Origin: Ashinkailepas kermadecensis
Lineage: Eukaryota; Arthropoda; Thecostraca; Neolepadidae
Assembly (NCBI GenBank): GCA_034440615.1
Contig: JAOTOM010003836.1
Location: 103,501 to 167,500 of the forward strand
Length of the DNA stretch: 64,000 bases
Direction of reading: 5' to 3'
The notes beneath the pieces are model-generated. The model worked only from the letters and a program-made list of their open reading frames with translations, had not been told where the DNA came from and searched no databases. Position 1 is the first letter of the stretch. Every line of letters starts with the position of its first letter. Shown here piece by piece: positions 36,262-47,031 of this stretch. Made by a program: the position numbers and the translations under genes.

Positions 36262-36990
36262 TAGATTTTCCGCGTTACGACGAACTCGCTCAGCTGCTGC
36301 ATTGGCATCTTGCTGGGAGAGTCTCACGACACCCCGACCTTCCGTGCTACAACGAGCTCGCTCAGCCGCTGCATTGACATCTTGCTGGCAGATTCCCACG
36401 ACCAGTGTTAAAATATTGATTTCTCGTAAGGTGTGAGATGTCGAAATGAGTGCAGCAAGATGTGGAGATTGCCTTGGAAGTAATGTGGTTTATAATCTTG
36501 TTAAGTCGTGCAAACCCAGTCTTGAGACAATTGCGTACATATGACTGTTCCCGTTGTGCGTGTTTTGAAAGGTATGTAATTTGGGAATACCGATATCAAC
36601 AATAACGATACTAACACCTTTGCTATAAACTGACATTGTATAACAAACCACATCATAGGTAATCCCTTCACCTGGAATCGCGCTACGGGATGTTCGTTAT
36701 TATGATCCTGGATCTGTTATGGTGAGCAAAAGAAAGATACTTGTAAACGGGATACAGTTAGAAACGACAAACACGCATCAAGAAGCACGATGTCGATACT
36801 TCTCTGGGAAGGATGTCGATTCAGTGTTCAGTAAGTGGTATATTCCATCCTATTTCGCGAATAATTTATCACGCCCACGACACACCTTCGGTGTTGCAAC
36901 GAGCTCGCTCAGCCGCTGCATTGACATCTTGCTGGCAGAGTCCCACGACACCCCGACCTTCCGCGTTACGAGCTCGCTCAGCTCCTTTCA
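36262..36990. repeat. about 75-bp tandem array split by a MITE
   Basis: Units contain CCGCTGCATTGACATCTTGC, CACGACACCCCGACCTTCCG and ACGAGCTCGCTCAG. Two to three units precede and two follow the hAT-type MITE at 36403-36873. The MITE's target duplication CCCACGAC lies inside a unit, so the array existed first. Confidence 0.85.
36403..36873 (+). mobile_element. hAT-type MITE, copy 3
   Basis: Starts CAGTGTTAAAATATTG and ends AATTTATCACG. It is flanked by the perfect 8-bp duplication CCCACGAC at 36395-36402 and 36874-36881. It has the same non-coding body as copies at 6557, 18752 and 55921, including AAGTGGTATATTCCA. Confidence 0.92.
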
Positions 36991-37143
36991 TTTGGATGTT
37001 TATTCTCACAAAGGCATACAAGTTGAATCGATGCTTACTGAACCCTTCATAGTGAATCGGGGCCAACAATGCTGGTGTAAACCCTATGCTGGATTGGTGA
37101 CATTGTTAGATTGGTGTTATAGGGCTGCGCCGTGCTGTACCGG

Positions 37144-37305
37144 GGGGACGAGTGGTCTAGGGGTGAGATGCTCGTCTCACAATCGAAAGGTTGTGGGTTC
37201 GAGTCTCACCTGTCGCTACTCTTCGCCCGCGACCAATCGGCGTGAGAGATTGGCGACGCTACATGACTCAACGGTCGACGTGTCGTAAAGCCAATAACCA
37301 ACCAA
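37144..37305 (+). mobile_element. tRNA-derived SINE, family B, copy 3
   Basis: Full head and body ending CAATAACCAACCAA. It is flanked by the perfect 14-bp duplication CCGTGCTGTACCGG at 37130-37143 and 37306-37319. It is nearly identical to copies at 23370 and 59286, so it is a young insertion. Confidence 0.95.
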
Positions 37306-37379
37306 CCGTGCTGTACCGGTGTTTGTAAGATCATTGCTGGACTACACTAGTGAGACTATTGAACCGCTCTTTGTGGTAT

Positions 37380-38195
37380 AACACTGTTGGACTGGTGACA
37401 CTGTACTGGACCGGTGTCGGCAGGATGACACTGTTGGACCGGTGTCGACAGGGTGACACTGTACTGCGGCAGGATGACACTGTGCTGGTCCGGTGTTGGC
37501 AGGATGACACTGTTGGACCGGTGTCGGCAGGGTGACACTGTACTGGACCGGTGTCGGCAGGATGACCTGCACTGGACCGGTGTTGGCAGGATGACACTGT
37601 TGGACCGGTGTCGGCAGGATGACACTGTACTGGTCCGGTGTTGGCGGGATGACACTGTTGGACCGGTGTCGGCAGGGTGACACTGTACTGGACCGGTGTG
37701 CAGGGGATGACCTGCTGGACCGGTGTCGAGGATGACACTGTTGCGTGTCGGGTGCCTCGGGTGCCTCTGGTCGGTGTTGGGGTGTGTTGTGTGGGGTCCT
37801 TTCTCTGCGTTGTCCTCTGCGTTCGCGTCCTTTTCTCTCGTGTTGGCGGATGACACTGCGCTGGTCCGGTGTTGGCAGGATGACACTGCTGGTCCGGTGT
37901 CGGCAGGGTGACATTGTCTGGACCGGTGTTGGCAGGATGACACTGCACTGGTCCGGTGTTGGCAGGATGACACTGCTGGTCCGGTGTCGGCAGGGTGACA
38001 TTGTTGGACCGGTGTTGGCAGGATGACACTGCACTGGTCCGGTGTTGGCGGGATGACACTGTTGGACCGGTGTCGGCAGGATGACACTGCACTGGTCCGG
38101 TGTTGGCAGGATAACACTGTTGGACCGATGTCAGCAGGATGACACTGTACTGGTCCGGTGTTGGCAGGATAACACTGTTGGACCGGTGTCGGCAG
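37380..38195 (+). repeat. minisatellite containing the BTBD9 exon 3 acceptor
   Basis: About two dozen units of roughly 28-36 bp, typically GATGACACTGTACTGGTCCG then GTGTTGGCAG. Each unit boundary reads GGCAG followed by GATGACACTGT. That is the same as the exon 3 splice acceptor (TGTCGGCAG) plus the first exon 3 codons (GAT GAC ACT GTG CTA). The array runs directly into the exon at 38196. A diverged, T-rich interruption lies at about 37743-37850. Confidence 0.93.
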
Positions 38196-38426
38196 GATGA
38201 CACTGTGCTAGACATGCTGGGACTGGCGCACCGTTACGGCTTCTGCCAGCTGGAGGAGGCCGTGTCGCAGTACCTGGAGGCGACTGTGCGCACGTCAAAC
38301 GTGTGCCTGATACACGACTTGGCGTGGCTCTACTGTCAGCTGCCGCTGCTCACCGTCTGCCAGACCTTCATGGACAAACACGCGCAAGCCGTACTGCAAC
38401 ACCCCAGCTTCTGCAGCATGTCGGCC
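38196..38426 (+). CDS. BTBD9: BTBD9 exon 3 (BTB end and BACK domain start)
   Basis: This exon encodes residues 108-184: DDTVLDMLGLAHRYGFCQLE, then SQYLEAT, NVCLIHDLAWLY and FMDKHAQAVLQHPSF. These match the BTB-BACK linker and first half of the BACK domain of animal BTBD9. The acceptor is TGTCGGCAG at 38187-38195. Its upstream tract is not pyrimidine-rich, because it is the last unit of the minisatellite. The donor is GTGAGT at 38427. The exon is 77 codons in phase 0 on both sides. Its first 15 bases belong to the repeat unit. Confidence 0.95.
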
Positions 38427-39360
38427 GTGAGTGATCTGTCCGGGGTCTGTGGACTGTCATTAGTCTGTCGGTAAGCCCTGCCGTCCCCTTTTAAGACAAA
38501 TTTACACTAGATGAAGCAAAAAGTGAAGCAAAAAAAAGTGAATTGCACCACGCCAAACGTACAATTTTCGGGTCGCGAAGCTCGCCAAAAGTGGCCTCGG
38601 TGTGTTGACTTTTGTTTCGGCCCGGCCCCCTTGAGAAAATCTTAGCTGCGCCGCTGGGTTAGAGTTCTGCCTGTCACTGCCCTTCGTCCGCGACGGATCG
38701 ATGTGAGAGATTGGCGATGCTATATTACTAAAGCAGCCCACGCGTCATAAAAACTAACAACCAACCAATAACCACCTGGTCCGTCAGTAGTCCTGGTGGT
38801 GATCGATCGGTGGTCTGGCCGGTTTCTGGTCTGTTGGTGGCCTGGCAGTGGTCTGCTCGCAAGTTGATGTATGTAATAATTATGTAAAATTTTGCATAGC
38901 CCCTCCCCGAGTTCTTCCGAAGTTAATCCCACGAATTCACACCCTCAAATCATGAAATTGTTATTGTTTAGCGGTGATCATGCTTTCCACGGAAAATGGG
39001 TGTTGCATACCACTTACTGATTGCCGAATCGCCAACCCCCAAAAGTGTGGCCTTGTGGGGCGCAAAATGACCCCAAGTAATCGGCGCGTTACGCAGCAGC
39101 AATCCACAACCAAACGACAAAATTCACCTTTCCCATCGTGCTTGGAGGTGTCTGAAGGCAGTCGCCATGCCCCGTTTCTAGCAGTATGGTATGTAGAATA
39201 AAGTGCGGTTCTGAGTAACCTGTGTGTTATAGATGAAGTGTAACTTAATTTAAAGATGTTTTATACGGCGTTATTTTCGTAGATAATGTATGCATCCTAC
39301 CATACTTCTTTGACATCGCATACCTAACGAAAATACAGTTCACACTGCAGGTTGCAAGCC
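38427..39360. other. BTBD9 intron 3 start; SINE body fragment
   Basis: Intron 3 spans 38427-51037. At 38650-38765 there is a headless family B body (ATGTGAGAGATTGGCGATGC, then AACAACCAACCAATAACC). No exon is seen here. Confidence 0.55.
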
Positions 39361-39366
39361 CGTTAT

Positions 39367-39485
39367 CACAGCTGACGCAGTCGCAGCAAGTCAGCAAGCT
39401 GACACAGTCGCAGTGATTCCTTGCAAGCTGACACAGTCGCAGTGATTCCTTGCAAGCTGACACAGTCGCAGTGATTCCTTGCACG
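39367..39485. repeat. 29-bp tandem repeat, about 4 units
   Basis: Units of GCTGACACAGTCGCAGTGAT followed by TCCTTGCAA. Confidence 0.95.
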
Positions 39486-40003
39486 AACTGATGAAAACAT
39501 TCACAAAGCCCATTGCGGACAGCATCACTACTACTGGCCAGCACATTTTTTTCCAGCATGTTTAGGAATTGTCAATTTCCCAGTTTCCGTTCACCTCAGC
39601 ACATGGCTGGAAAGCTGCCTTGCCCTGATAATTTCTATTTGTCTTTCAAAATATTACATTTATGTATAATATTAATGTTCCGTGTTAAGATTTTAAGATA
39701 ATATGAACAAACTATCATTAGTCAAAATATGTGTATTGTTTTACACGTATAATAGTTATTTTATAGCCATAAATAATATCATTTCTAGGTGATTATCAAC
39801 AAGTATTTTCCACGGAAGTGTAAGAGGTACTGTTTGAGAGCGAATTGGTGCAACTTGATTTCTGTTCAATGAAATTACCCAACCTATGGATTCTTTTACC
39901 AGAGCTTGACTGCCAACAACACTACTTCTATGTGAGAAATCAAGATAACGTCTCCTTTTTATGTTTCTACTTGCTATTCTAGCTCCTATTATTTTTAATC
40001 AAT
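39486..40003. other. BTBD9 intron 3, no gene recognised
   Basis: AT-rich intronic sequence up to the LINE target site. Confidence 0.5.
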
Positions 40004-40017
40004 AACCAGTGTAGGTA

Positions 40018-40835
40018 CCCCGCAAGGGCGCCAGCTTCCGCTGGTGACGTGCTAGGCCAGCACGCGGACCCTAGCCTCGCAAGGTCATCAGTCTCGGCTG
40101 GTCATGTGCTTGGCGAGCACGCGGACCCTAGCTGTGAATCCTTCCCCTCCCCATCCAATTGTCTGTTCACTGTCAGCATACCTGGCTATGTCCTTCATCC
40201 AACTCTGCAACAACAACCCCTTCCTTGTCACGAGCAGGTAGGTCAGCTTCCTCTGGTCTACCAGTCCGCTCAGTTTTCGGGGTTGCCGCGCCCCCTCGGC
40301 CCGTCCCCCCGGCGTTGACGGGTCCTGGAGGTTGAGGTCCCCCGTCGCACGGTGCTCGTTGTGACGGGGAGCAACACACCTCTTCGGTCCCGATATACCG
40401 GAGGGGCGGGCGGGCCCATGGGGCCCCACACGGGTCGAGTGACAAGTCGCCTCGGGCTGGGGGCTCGGCTTTCTTTGGTCCCGATATACCGGAGGGGGGC
40501 GGGCGGGCCCATAGGGCCCCACATGGGTCAGTGACAAGTCGCCCCTGGCTCGCCTTTGTCCCGATATAGAGGGCGGGCGGGCGGGCCCATAGGGCCCCAC
40601 ATGGGTCAAGTGACAAGTCGCCTCGGGCTGGGGCTCGGCTTTCTTTGGTCCCGATATACCGGAGGGGCGGGCGGGCGGGCCCATAGGGCCCCACATGGGT
40701 CAAGTGACAAGTCGCCTCGGGCTGGGGCTCGGCTTTCTTTGGTCCCGATATACCGGGGGGCGGGCGGGCCCATAGGGCCCCACATGGGTCGAGTGACAAG
40801 TCGCCTCGGGCTGGGGCTCGGCGGTTTCTTTCCAG
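40018..40835 (+). promoter_or_regulatory. LINE 5' UTR with tandem monomers
   Basis: Directly after the target duplication lie two 60-bp repeats (GAGCACGCGGACCCTAGC and its variant). Then, from about 40380 to 40835, there are five units of about 90 bp, each containing TCCCGATATACCGGAGGGG, GGGCCCCACATGGGTC and GTGACAAGTCGCC. Tandem monomers in a LINE 5' UTR can carry promoter activity, as in mouse L1. A promoter role here is inference. Confidence 0.6.
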
Positions 40836-41399
40836 TGTCTGCCGACCGGCCGGCTGGGATCAAGGGGTAGGCGGCGCTGGATCCCGGTCGGGGTGGTGAG
40901 TCTCCCGGCCGGGTGATGGCGTCGTCTGCCCCGTATAGCTCCGCGGACGTCTGGCGTCTTCCCGCTCTCGGGGCACAGGCGTCCCCCAGTAGGACCTCGG
41001 TGTGGTGGGACGTCCGCGGGGCCGAAACACAAACATACTGCATGATAACCACAAACATTACAAAAAACTCACCTGTTCCCTCTAGTAGGGGACAGACCAG
41101 TTGAAATGTCAGTCTTCCCGCGCCCCATATTTTCATTATCAAGTCAGTAGAAGAAGGTAAAAGTTTGTTCTCGCTTACACCATTCCAAAGAAAAGAAGCG
41201 TGCGACAGGATGGGGTGGTACTGAGGTGTCAAAAACTTAGAGACTGTGGCCTGGAGGTGGAATTTAAAACTATAGATGACGCATGAAGGGTGATGGAAGC
41301 ATTCAAATTAAATTTATATTTAAATTTAAACACTTAAAATACACTGCGAAATCAAAGTAGCAGGTGAACAGTTACCGTAAATATCGAAGTTCTTCCCCA

Positions 41400-42800
41400 C
41401 AATGCGAAAAATTACTCTAAAGGCGTGACCAATTGTTACGACTTGAGAGATGTGTCGGACATTGGCATTGTGGGTGGCCTGGCAGAGTGGGGTGTGGTAG
41501 AGGCGCGAAGAATCACGATTAGAAAGGGACAAAGAAACCAACTTACTGCCAACTTCATATTAACATTCCACGCAACGGATCTTCCCGAGTTCATCATCGT
41601 CGGATATGTCCGCGTAAAGGTTCGAGTATTTGTCCCCAACCCGATGAGATGTTTCCGGTGTTCCCGTTTTGGCCACACGTCACAGCACTACAGAAATCGC
41701 GAGACGTGTGGAAGATGTGGTGCAACAGAGCATGTTAGATACAAATGCGAAGCTGAATGCCCAAACTGCTCTAACTGTGGCCCCAACCAAAAACCTCACC
41801 TCTGTTTATGACCGTTCTTGTCCTATTTTTCTAAGAGAGGAGATAGTCGCGATCAAATTTTCCAAAAAGATCACATTTCGGGAGGCGCGTGAGTTGTATG
41901 AAGCAGCTCACCCAAGGGTATCATATGCAACAAAGGCACAACCGAACTCTACAACCACAGGCCAGACTCGCAATAAGTCTCTAGTAGGCCCCGAACACAC
42001 AGCCCGACATGGCCTCTGAGCTCACAGCTCAGCTGATGACCGTGCCGCGGTCTTTTGGAGTGCCCTTGTCGACGCCTGAAAGGCAAGGGCAGCCAACGCG
42101 ACACGACGACGAGGCGACCGAGGTCCCATCCTCCACGAGTAGATGCCCTGCTCGCCCATCTGAAGCCCCTTCCAGATCAATCCTCGAGGGTGGGCAGTAG
42201 ACTCTGGCCCAACGGTACAAGTGGCCTCCTCGGTCCTTTCAACCCAATCCGAGCCCCTTCAAATTTACCTCATCACCTACTTCGAAATCCACATCTCCCA
42301 CGTCCCATCCGCCCTCCAACGTCCCCTCGCCTCCCTCTCGCCCCAGCACCACCTCCAAATCCCTCCTCTCCACTTCCTCCCTACCTGAACCTTCTCCCCT
42401 TCCCATGAGCCAGGCCTCACCCCCACCCTCGGCTTCCACTTCCGCACCGACATCGCCGTCCCGACAACCAATCAAAATCCCGGATATCAGCTTCCACTAC
42501 CAAGAAGCCGAGAGACGCGCCCACAAGGTAAAACGAGCGCGGCTTGTTCAGATGGAAAGGGCCCGCGAGAAGAGTCACCACGGAGCTGAGAAGGCTCCAC
42601 CTCGGAAGCCGGCCACCCCATCGCCACGACGGCGAATGGGGGGGGGACCTGCTCCGTCAATGAGATGGGCCCTCCCCGCCCCCGCCCCCACCCCGTCTGG
42701 GGCCCCAGAAACGAGGCCTACCACTATCAGGCTCTCCACCAGGGGATGGGTCATCAAATTCCCGCCCGAGGACTCTGTCCCTAGGGCCGAGTCAAGTTGA
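41400..42800 (+). pseudogene. I-type LINE ORF1 (CCHC nucleocapsid-like)
   Basis: The core (41425-41811) has the order usual for I-group ORF1: RRITIRKG, NFILTF, VGYVRVKVRVFVPNP, then CFRCSRFGHTSQHYRNRETC and further Cys/His clusters (CGRCGATEHVRYKC). After a frameshift the frame 41669-42019 gives CPIFLREEIVAIKFSKKITF, also typical of this ORF. A Pro/Ser-rich and basic C-terminal region runs to about 42800 across further frameshifts. The protein would bind LINE RNA. The N-terminal part before 41400 is broken. Confidence 0.82.
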
Positions 42801-42958
42801 AACTTCCGGTTTGTGAGCGGTCCCCTCTCTTGGGTGGAGGACGGAGTCAGCGCTTTAATTGTTGTTTTTTAAATAAAATATAACTACTGGTTTCGGCATC
42901 ATAGTCATCTCTAGTCCATCCCGGCACTTTTGCCTTTTAATCTGTTTTAGTAACTAAT

Positions 42959-43567
42959 TTGATGACTCCATTCCTTTTGCAATGGAGCTGCAGGGGGATT
43001 CGTTCCAATATGGCTGAACTGGAAGTATTTTTAAGCACACAATGTCTAACTGCCATAGGCCTCCAAGAGACCAAGCTACCTCTTCACTCTTCATTTGGTC
43101 TCAAAGGCTGCACTGTACTGACGAAAAACATGCCATCGGATACAGTCGCACACGGAGGAGTTATGTTGGCTGTGAGCCATAGCGCCTCATGTGAGCAGGT
43201 CGCCCTTAGCACTCCTCTCCAAGCCGTTGCTGCTAGAGTTGGCGTTGGTCGCCACACAATTACACTGTGCTCCGTGTATCTGCCGCCGGCAATTACGTTC
43301 CCTTACGTCGAGCCGAGACGGCTAGCTTTGGAACTCCCTCCTCCTCTTATGCTTCTTCGCGATTTTAAAGCACACCACGTAGCTCGGGGATTTGGCGCTA
43401 CCAATCCTCGAGGCCGCGCTATGGAGAGCTTTATTCACGACGAATCGCTCTGCTTTTTAAATACCGGTGCTGTCACTCATTTTACACTTGTGGTGCTACA
43501 TCTGCGATCGATCTTAGCCTCGCAAGCCCACGTTTGCTATATGATCAACATGGTCGATGCGCCCTAA
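42959..43567 (+). pseudogene. I-type LINE ORF2, endonuclease domain
   Basis: The frame opens LQWSCRGIRSN and continues with LTAIGLQETKL (catalytic Glu), HGGVMLAVSHS, LCSVYLPPA and LLRDFKAHH where GDFNAHH is expected. The catalytic Asp of that block is still present. An ultrashort LINE end (43533-43577) interrupts the frame before the SDH block. DSDHFP-like codons (SDHFPVLV) are readable just after the insertion near 43630. Confidence 0.85.
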
Positions 43568-43577
43568 ATCCCCCCCC
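43533..43577 (+). mobile_element. ultrashort LINE 3'-end insertion inside the LINE (45 bp)
   Basis: GATCAACATGGTCGATGCGC then CCTAAATC and a C-run, inserted in the endonuclease frame. Flanked by CAAGCCCACG at 43523-43532 and 43578-43587. The tail is C-rich rather than the usual AATAACC. Confidence 0.78.
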
Positions 43578-44440
43578 CAAGCCCACGGTTGTCGCAATGT
43601 TTTACCTGGACAGTGCATGACGATTATCTGGGCAGTGACCATTTTCCGGTACTTGTCTAGTATGGGGATCGGGCTGTGCTTGGTTTGAGACCTCAGAGGT
43701 GGAATTTTAAGAAGGCTGACTGGGAGAAGTTCGAAACAAAAGTGCAAGCGTCATTCGGAAACGACGCCGATGACACCACTTTGTCAACAGAACAATTTTC
43801 TTCCCTGCTCTTGCAGTCAGCCAATGCGTGCATCCCGCGATTGTCTGGAGCTCCTCGCTGCACTCCAGTTCCGTGGTGGTCCGCGTCATGTTGGGACGCC
43901 ATAGGTGACATGTTTGCCACATCGCTCGAACAATGGCAACACGCGGCCAAGCAGGAAGCCTCCACCCTGAGTTCCGTCGTCGGAAGGCTCGCTTGGAAAG
44001 CCAAGCGGTCAATTTTTAAATTTTTGTTTCAGCACTTCTCTTATAACAAAATATTTACCGCAGCAGAACTGCGGTCGGCAATAAGGAGCCTGAAAAGTGT
44101 GGTAAATGGGCCTGACCGCATCCACAGCGAGATGCTAAAGCATCTCCCAACACGAGTACTGCAGGCACTCCTCACAACTTTCAATATGTTATGGGAGGAA
44201 GGTCAATTTCCGGCCACGTGGTGGGAAGCCACAGTGATCCCCGTCTTAAAGCCAGGCAAGAGTGGGTTCGATCCGCTGCACTACCGGCCCTTCGCCCTGA
44301 CCTCGTGCTTATGTAAGTTATTGGGGAAATGGTTAATGTGTGACTTACATGGTTTTTAGAAACACACGACCTCTTTACCAACAGACATCGTGGAACAACA
44401 GACCATCTCCTAACACTTGACACTGCTATACGTGTAGCCT

Positions 44441-45459
44441 TTAACCCGCGCACGTCCGGGGGGGGGCAGATATCTGCCCCCCCCCCCTGCGGTTTTTCCT
44501 ACTTTGCCGCCATACTAATCGGGTTAGCAAAGCCAAACCTCGCATGGCTGCTCATTGGTCTTTTCCGCATATCCTCAGAAGTTGTTGACCCTGGGTCATA
44601 TCAAGTCAGGTCACCAGGTCAGGCGAAGTGACCTAACGTCCCTCCGAGTTCTAGGTGGCATCACTCCCACAATAATTGGGCGATTGATTTCAAACTTATA
44701 TCACGTCATGATCTTTCAGGGTCTATAATATGTATATCACGGTTTTTTCGTAGCGTTGACCTGAGGTCAGGTCGTGGCCATGGCTTACCCATTATAGGCC
44801 TATGGAAAAATATACAAATGTTTCCTGGTTACATATTTGCTCTCGGAATGACCTCCAACCGTTATGGCGTGTAGTTGGAAGCTATTCGCAATGCTATCGC
44901 TGACATTTTTGCTCAGTGGCCCCACCAAGGTCAGCTGAGGTCACCTGAAATCACTAGCACCTTTCTGCGCACTATATCGCAATGCATTGAGCTAGAAGGC
45001 TGAAATTACCGTCATTGTGCTTGTATCGCCACGACGTGTCGATTGATATATTACATGACCTCCCTACTCTACCCCATGACCTTAACCTGATGTCATTGTT
45101 TCGGTGACCCATCTGTTGACCTGACTTTAAATTACACAGCGTATGTCGATAGCACATTTCAAGGGCTGTCGAATAGCATTTTCAGTTTGTTTCTACCTGT
45201 TACAGGTCCTGAGATATGTGCCAATATCTGAGGGTCCCACCCGATCTGGTCGAATTTGACATGATGACCCAGTGACCTAAATATTGACCTGAGCGAGAAA
45301 ATGACAGAAATACTTTCGATAGAGCTTGTCACCAGCTATCCAAAGCCGTTTTCCGTTTGTCGCTACCTAGCATAGTTCTCGAGATCTTAGGGGGGGGCAG
45401 ACATCTGCCCCCCCCGGACATGCGAAGTTGGCGCGGACCGCCGGACGTGCGAGTGTTAA
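44441..45459. mobile_element. TTAA-flanked non-autonomous element, piggyBac-like
   Basis: TTAA lies at both ends (44441-44444 and 45456-45459) with terminal inverted repeats CCCGCGCACGTCCGG and, inverted, CACTCGCACGTCCGG. Removing one TTAA and the interior rejoins the LINE reading frame exactly, which confirms a precise insertion. Just inside each end is a G/C palindrome of the type GGGGGCAGATATCTGCCCCC (44458-44487 and 45390-45415). TTAA duplication and C-rich ends fit the piggyBac superfamily. There is no transposase. The interior is rich in GGTCA/TGACC motifs. Confidence 0.85.
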
Positions 45460-45513
45460 GCAGAAGCGACACACTGGAGCCATCTTTTTCGATCTCGAAG
45501 GAGCATATAATAC

Positions 45514-46665
45514 GGGAGGGTCTATAATGCACACTTTTTTTTCCCGATGGACGATCTCAGCAATTACGAAGCGAATGGGGATGAAAGGTGCAGTAATCGA
45601 TTACCTTTAATTAATGTAGTGGTTTTGACCTACAACCGTTATTAATATTTTCCTTCAAATGTCTTTAATTTGCCCCAAGTGGCGTTGAAACGCTGTAATC
45701 ATAAAAATAGAAAATGCCCAATGGACGATCTCAGTAACTACTACACCGATTTTCGTGAAAATGGCTCTAAAATAAACTTCGACATCGATTTGGGACCAGT
45801 TGAGTCATTGCCAAGCGACATAAATAGGTAGGAAGCCACGAAATGAGGGATTAAAATTCGAGATTTGCCCGATGCACGATCTACGAAAGTAATTTACATA
45901 ATTGCGCCAAACACACACACTGATCAATGTCTTTTCATCGTATTAGATCAGTTGAGGCAGTTAAGAGAAAGGGCACTGTATAACCTAGGCAGTTGATGCG
46001 CCCCTAAACCCCAATAACAACAACAGTTAAGAGAAAAATTAACATATGAAATGTAGAAATTCATCATATCACAATTCAATTAGAGATGGGTTCAGGATAG
46101 TGATGGGTCAACACAACAAATCCATCACCCACCTCTAATTGACTTGCGATGTAACCCATCTCTAGTTGAATTGTGATGTGATGGATTTCTACATTTCATA
46201 TGCTAATTTTTCTCTTAACTGCCTCAACGCATCTAATACGGTGAAAAGACATCGATCCGTGTGTGTTTGGCGCAATTCTGTAAGTTTCTTTCGTAGATCG
46301 TCCATCGGGCAAAGCTGGAATTTCAATCCCCCATTTTATGGCTTTCTACCCATTAATATTGGATGGAAATGACTCAACTGGCCCCAAATCGATGTCGAAG
46401 TTTATTTTAGAGCCATTGTCACGAAGATCAGTATAGTGGCTACTGAGATCGTCCATCGGGCATTTTCTATTGTTGTGATTACTGCGTTTCAACGCCATCT
46501 GGGGGCGATTTAAAGGCATTTAAAGGAAAATATTAATTACGGTTGTAGGTTAAAACCACTACATTAATTTTAAAAAGCATCTATTACTGCAAATTTCATC
46601 GAAATCCACTTCGTAATTGCTGAGATCGTCCATCGGTCAAAAAAGTGGGGATTTTAGACCCTCCC
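45514..46665. mobile_element. foldback element, copy 1 (1.15 kb)
   Basis: The ends are GGGAGGGTCTATAATGC and, inverted, GGGAGGGTCTAAAATCCCC. Nearly the whole length is an inverted repeat with arms of about 500 bp, sharing CGATGGACGATCTCAG, GTAGTGGTTTTGACCTAC and CTCAACTGGCCCCAAATCGA or their complements. An ultrashort LINE end is inserted at 45971-46023. No target duplication remains, and LINE sequence is missing at the site. Confidence 0.88.
45971..46023 (+). mobile_element. ultrashort LINE 3'-end insertion (53 bp)
   Basis: Reads GGGCACTGTATAACC, then AGTTGATGCGCCCCTAAACC and CCAATAACAACAA. Flanked by the perfect 13-bp duplication CAGTTAAGAGAAA at 45958-45970 and 46024-46036, inside foldback copy 1. 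Confidence 0.88.
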
Positions 46666-47031
46666 TAATGACATTGACGCTGATGTGCCACCGATCATAG
46701 GACGCTCGCTATTTGTCGATGATTTCGCCATCTGGTCTTCTGCCTCAAATACTACAACAATTACACGACAGTTGCAGCTTGCAGTGAACAGGCTCCGGAG
46801 CTGGAGCATCAACAATGGTTTCCGGTTTTACCACCGACAAAACCGCTGCAATCAATTTCTGCCACCGACGATGCATCCAGGAACTGGACGTTGAACTGAA
46901 CGGCGAGCCTATCCCAGTCAAACCAACCGCGAAGTTTCTGGAAGTACAATTTGACACTCGACTGACATACAAACATCACATCGAGACACTAAGATAACAA
47001 TGTTTTAAGTATCTCAACCTACTGAAATGTA

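Noticed and set aside
37331..38215. Three overlapping 230-294-codon minus-strand ORFs
   Set aside because: Shadows of the array before exon 3. Overlapping open frames on one strand show the repeat origin.
40088..41232. 200-codon minus-strand ORFs rich in Pro, Arg and Gly
   Set aside because: Complement of the GC-rich monomers in the LINE 5' UTR.
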